Shown: positions 63,693-64,000 of the stretch, piece by piece
Layout: each line of letters starts with the position of its first letter
How positions within the stretch are numbered: position 1 is the stretch's first letter
DNA from: Bacillus sp. KH172YL63
Lineage (GTDB): Bacteria; Bacillota; Bacilli; Bacillales; Bacillaceae_B
Length of the DNA stretch: 64,000 nucleotides
Reading direction: 5' to 3'
Assembly: GCF_011398925.1 (NCBI RefSeq)
Contig: NZ_AP022842.1
Span: forward strand, 1,662,001-1,726,000
The notes under the pieces: generated by a model
Databases searched by the model: none
What the model was told of the DNA's origin: nothing
The model's input: the letters and a program-made list of their open reading frames with translations, nothing else
Position numbers and translations under genes: made by a program

Positions 63693-64000
63693 ATGAAAAA
63701 ATTATGGTTATTAGGACTGGGATTATCTTTGGTATTGGCAGGATGTTCTGATTCAGGATCTGACAAAGAGGCCAGTGACAATGCTTCAGTAAATGAAAAT
63801 CTTGCAGGGGACTTGATGGATTACTATTTGAATCTGACAACGACCGTCAATGGTGTTGATATCGAGCTGAATGGCTACGAAGAAGCGATGGCCGGAGAAG
63901 AACCACCTGCAGGTGAGGAATTGGCTGAACTGAAAGCATCAGCAGCTGCCTCGGCAACGGCTTCTGCGGAAGCAGTTGAAGAGATTGATATTCCGAAAGA
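63693..64000 (+). CDS. Putative lipoprotein, N-terminal part (runs off the window)
   Basis: An open frame from ATG 63693, with GAGAGGAG upstream, to the window end (102 codons). The signal peptide ends in a lipobox, LVLAGC (Cys18). The mature part is acidic and low in complexity: SDSGSDKEASDNASVNENLA, then a helical stretch and an Ala/Glu/Ser-rich region (KASAAASATASAEAVEEID). It is likely a membrane-anchored extracytoplasmic protein; family unknown because the C-terminal part is missing. Confidence 0.75.
   Translation, partial: MKKLWLLGLGLSLVLAGCSDSGSDKEASDNASVNENLAGDLMDYYLNLTTTVNGVDIELNGYEEAMAGEEPPAGEELAELKASAAASATASAEAVEEIDIPK

Noticed and set aside
63574..63840. 88-codon minus-strand frame at the window end
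   Set aside because: It is antisense to the lipoprotein gene that has a ribosome site and lipobox.

Overview
The window is a piece of a Bacillaceae chromosome, probably a Bacillus relative such as Rossellomorea (genus inferred, not proven). The order hfq-spoVK-hflX-ynbB-glnR-glnA, then lexA/yneA-yneB-ynzC-tkt-sirA-yneF, then ynzD-ccdA-yneI-yneJ(ccdC)-yneK matches the Bacillus subtilis backbone. Sporulation genes (spoVK, sirA with a Spo0A box, a Spo0E-like phosphatase) point to an endospore former.

Layout. 1-8400: reductive pyrimidine and beta-alanine catabolism (end of preA, dihydropyrimidinase, an NCS1 permease, a PucR regulator, a CoA-acylating semialdehyde dehydrogenase and an omega-aminotransferase). 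Together they can take uracil or thymine through dihydropyrimidine and the beta-amino acid to acetyl- or propionyl-CoA. 8541-20439: envelope and miscellaneous genes (VanW, a secreted protein, DedA, a FAD oxidoreductase with a half-size MFS protein, a penicillin acylase homologue) around mutS-mutL. 20674-34236: housekeeping genes miaA, hfq, spoVK, hflX, glnRA, the LexA/YneA SOS locus, tkt, sirA and yneF. 55392-64000: camS, ynzD, the ccdA-yneI-ccdC cluster, yneK, a PAS histidine kinase, a 2H phosphoesterase and the start of a lipoprotein gene.

Between yneF and camS sits a visibly AT-richer integrative element of about 21 kb (34173-55239), bounded by a perfect 77-bp direct repeat made from the 3' end of yneF. 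It encodes a tyrosine integrase with all catalytic residues, three small excisionase-like HTH proteins at the far end, an XRE repressor facing a 33-bp palindromic operator, an AimR arbitrium receptor followed by a previously uncalled 44-residue AimP pre-peptide ending EPPIGG, an SF2 helicase-like protein, a 992-residue protein with the DFDGD signature of the YonO/QDE-1 type of single-chain RNA polymerase, an HExxH protein, a Hanks-type kinase module, and an FtsK-like translocase plus a replication-relaxation protein. I see no capsid, tail, portal, large terminase or lysis genes. It therefore looks like a plasmid-type or mobilizable integrative element that combines SPbeta-phage-like control genes (arbitrium and a YonO-like polymerase) with plasmid-like replication and transfer genes. 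There is also a candidate antisense RNA and leader peptide upstream of a probable replication or regulatory HTH gene. Three element genes appear to carry single-base frameshifts, so the element may be partly decayed, or the assembly may contain homopolymer errors.

All calls come from reading the sequence and recalled family knowledge. No database search was run.
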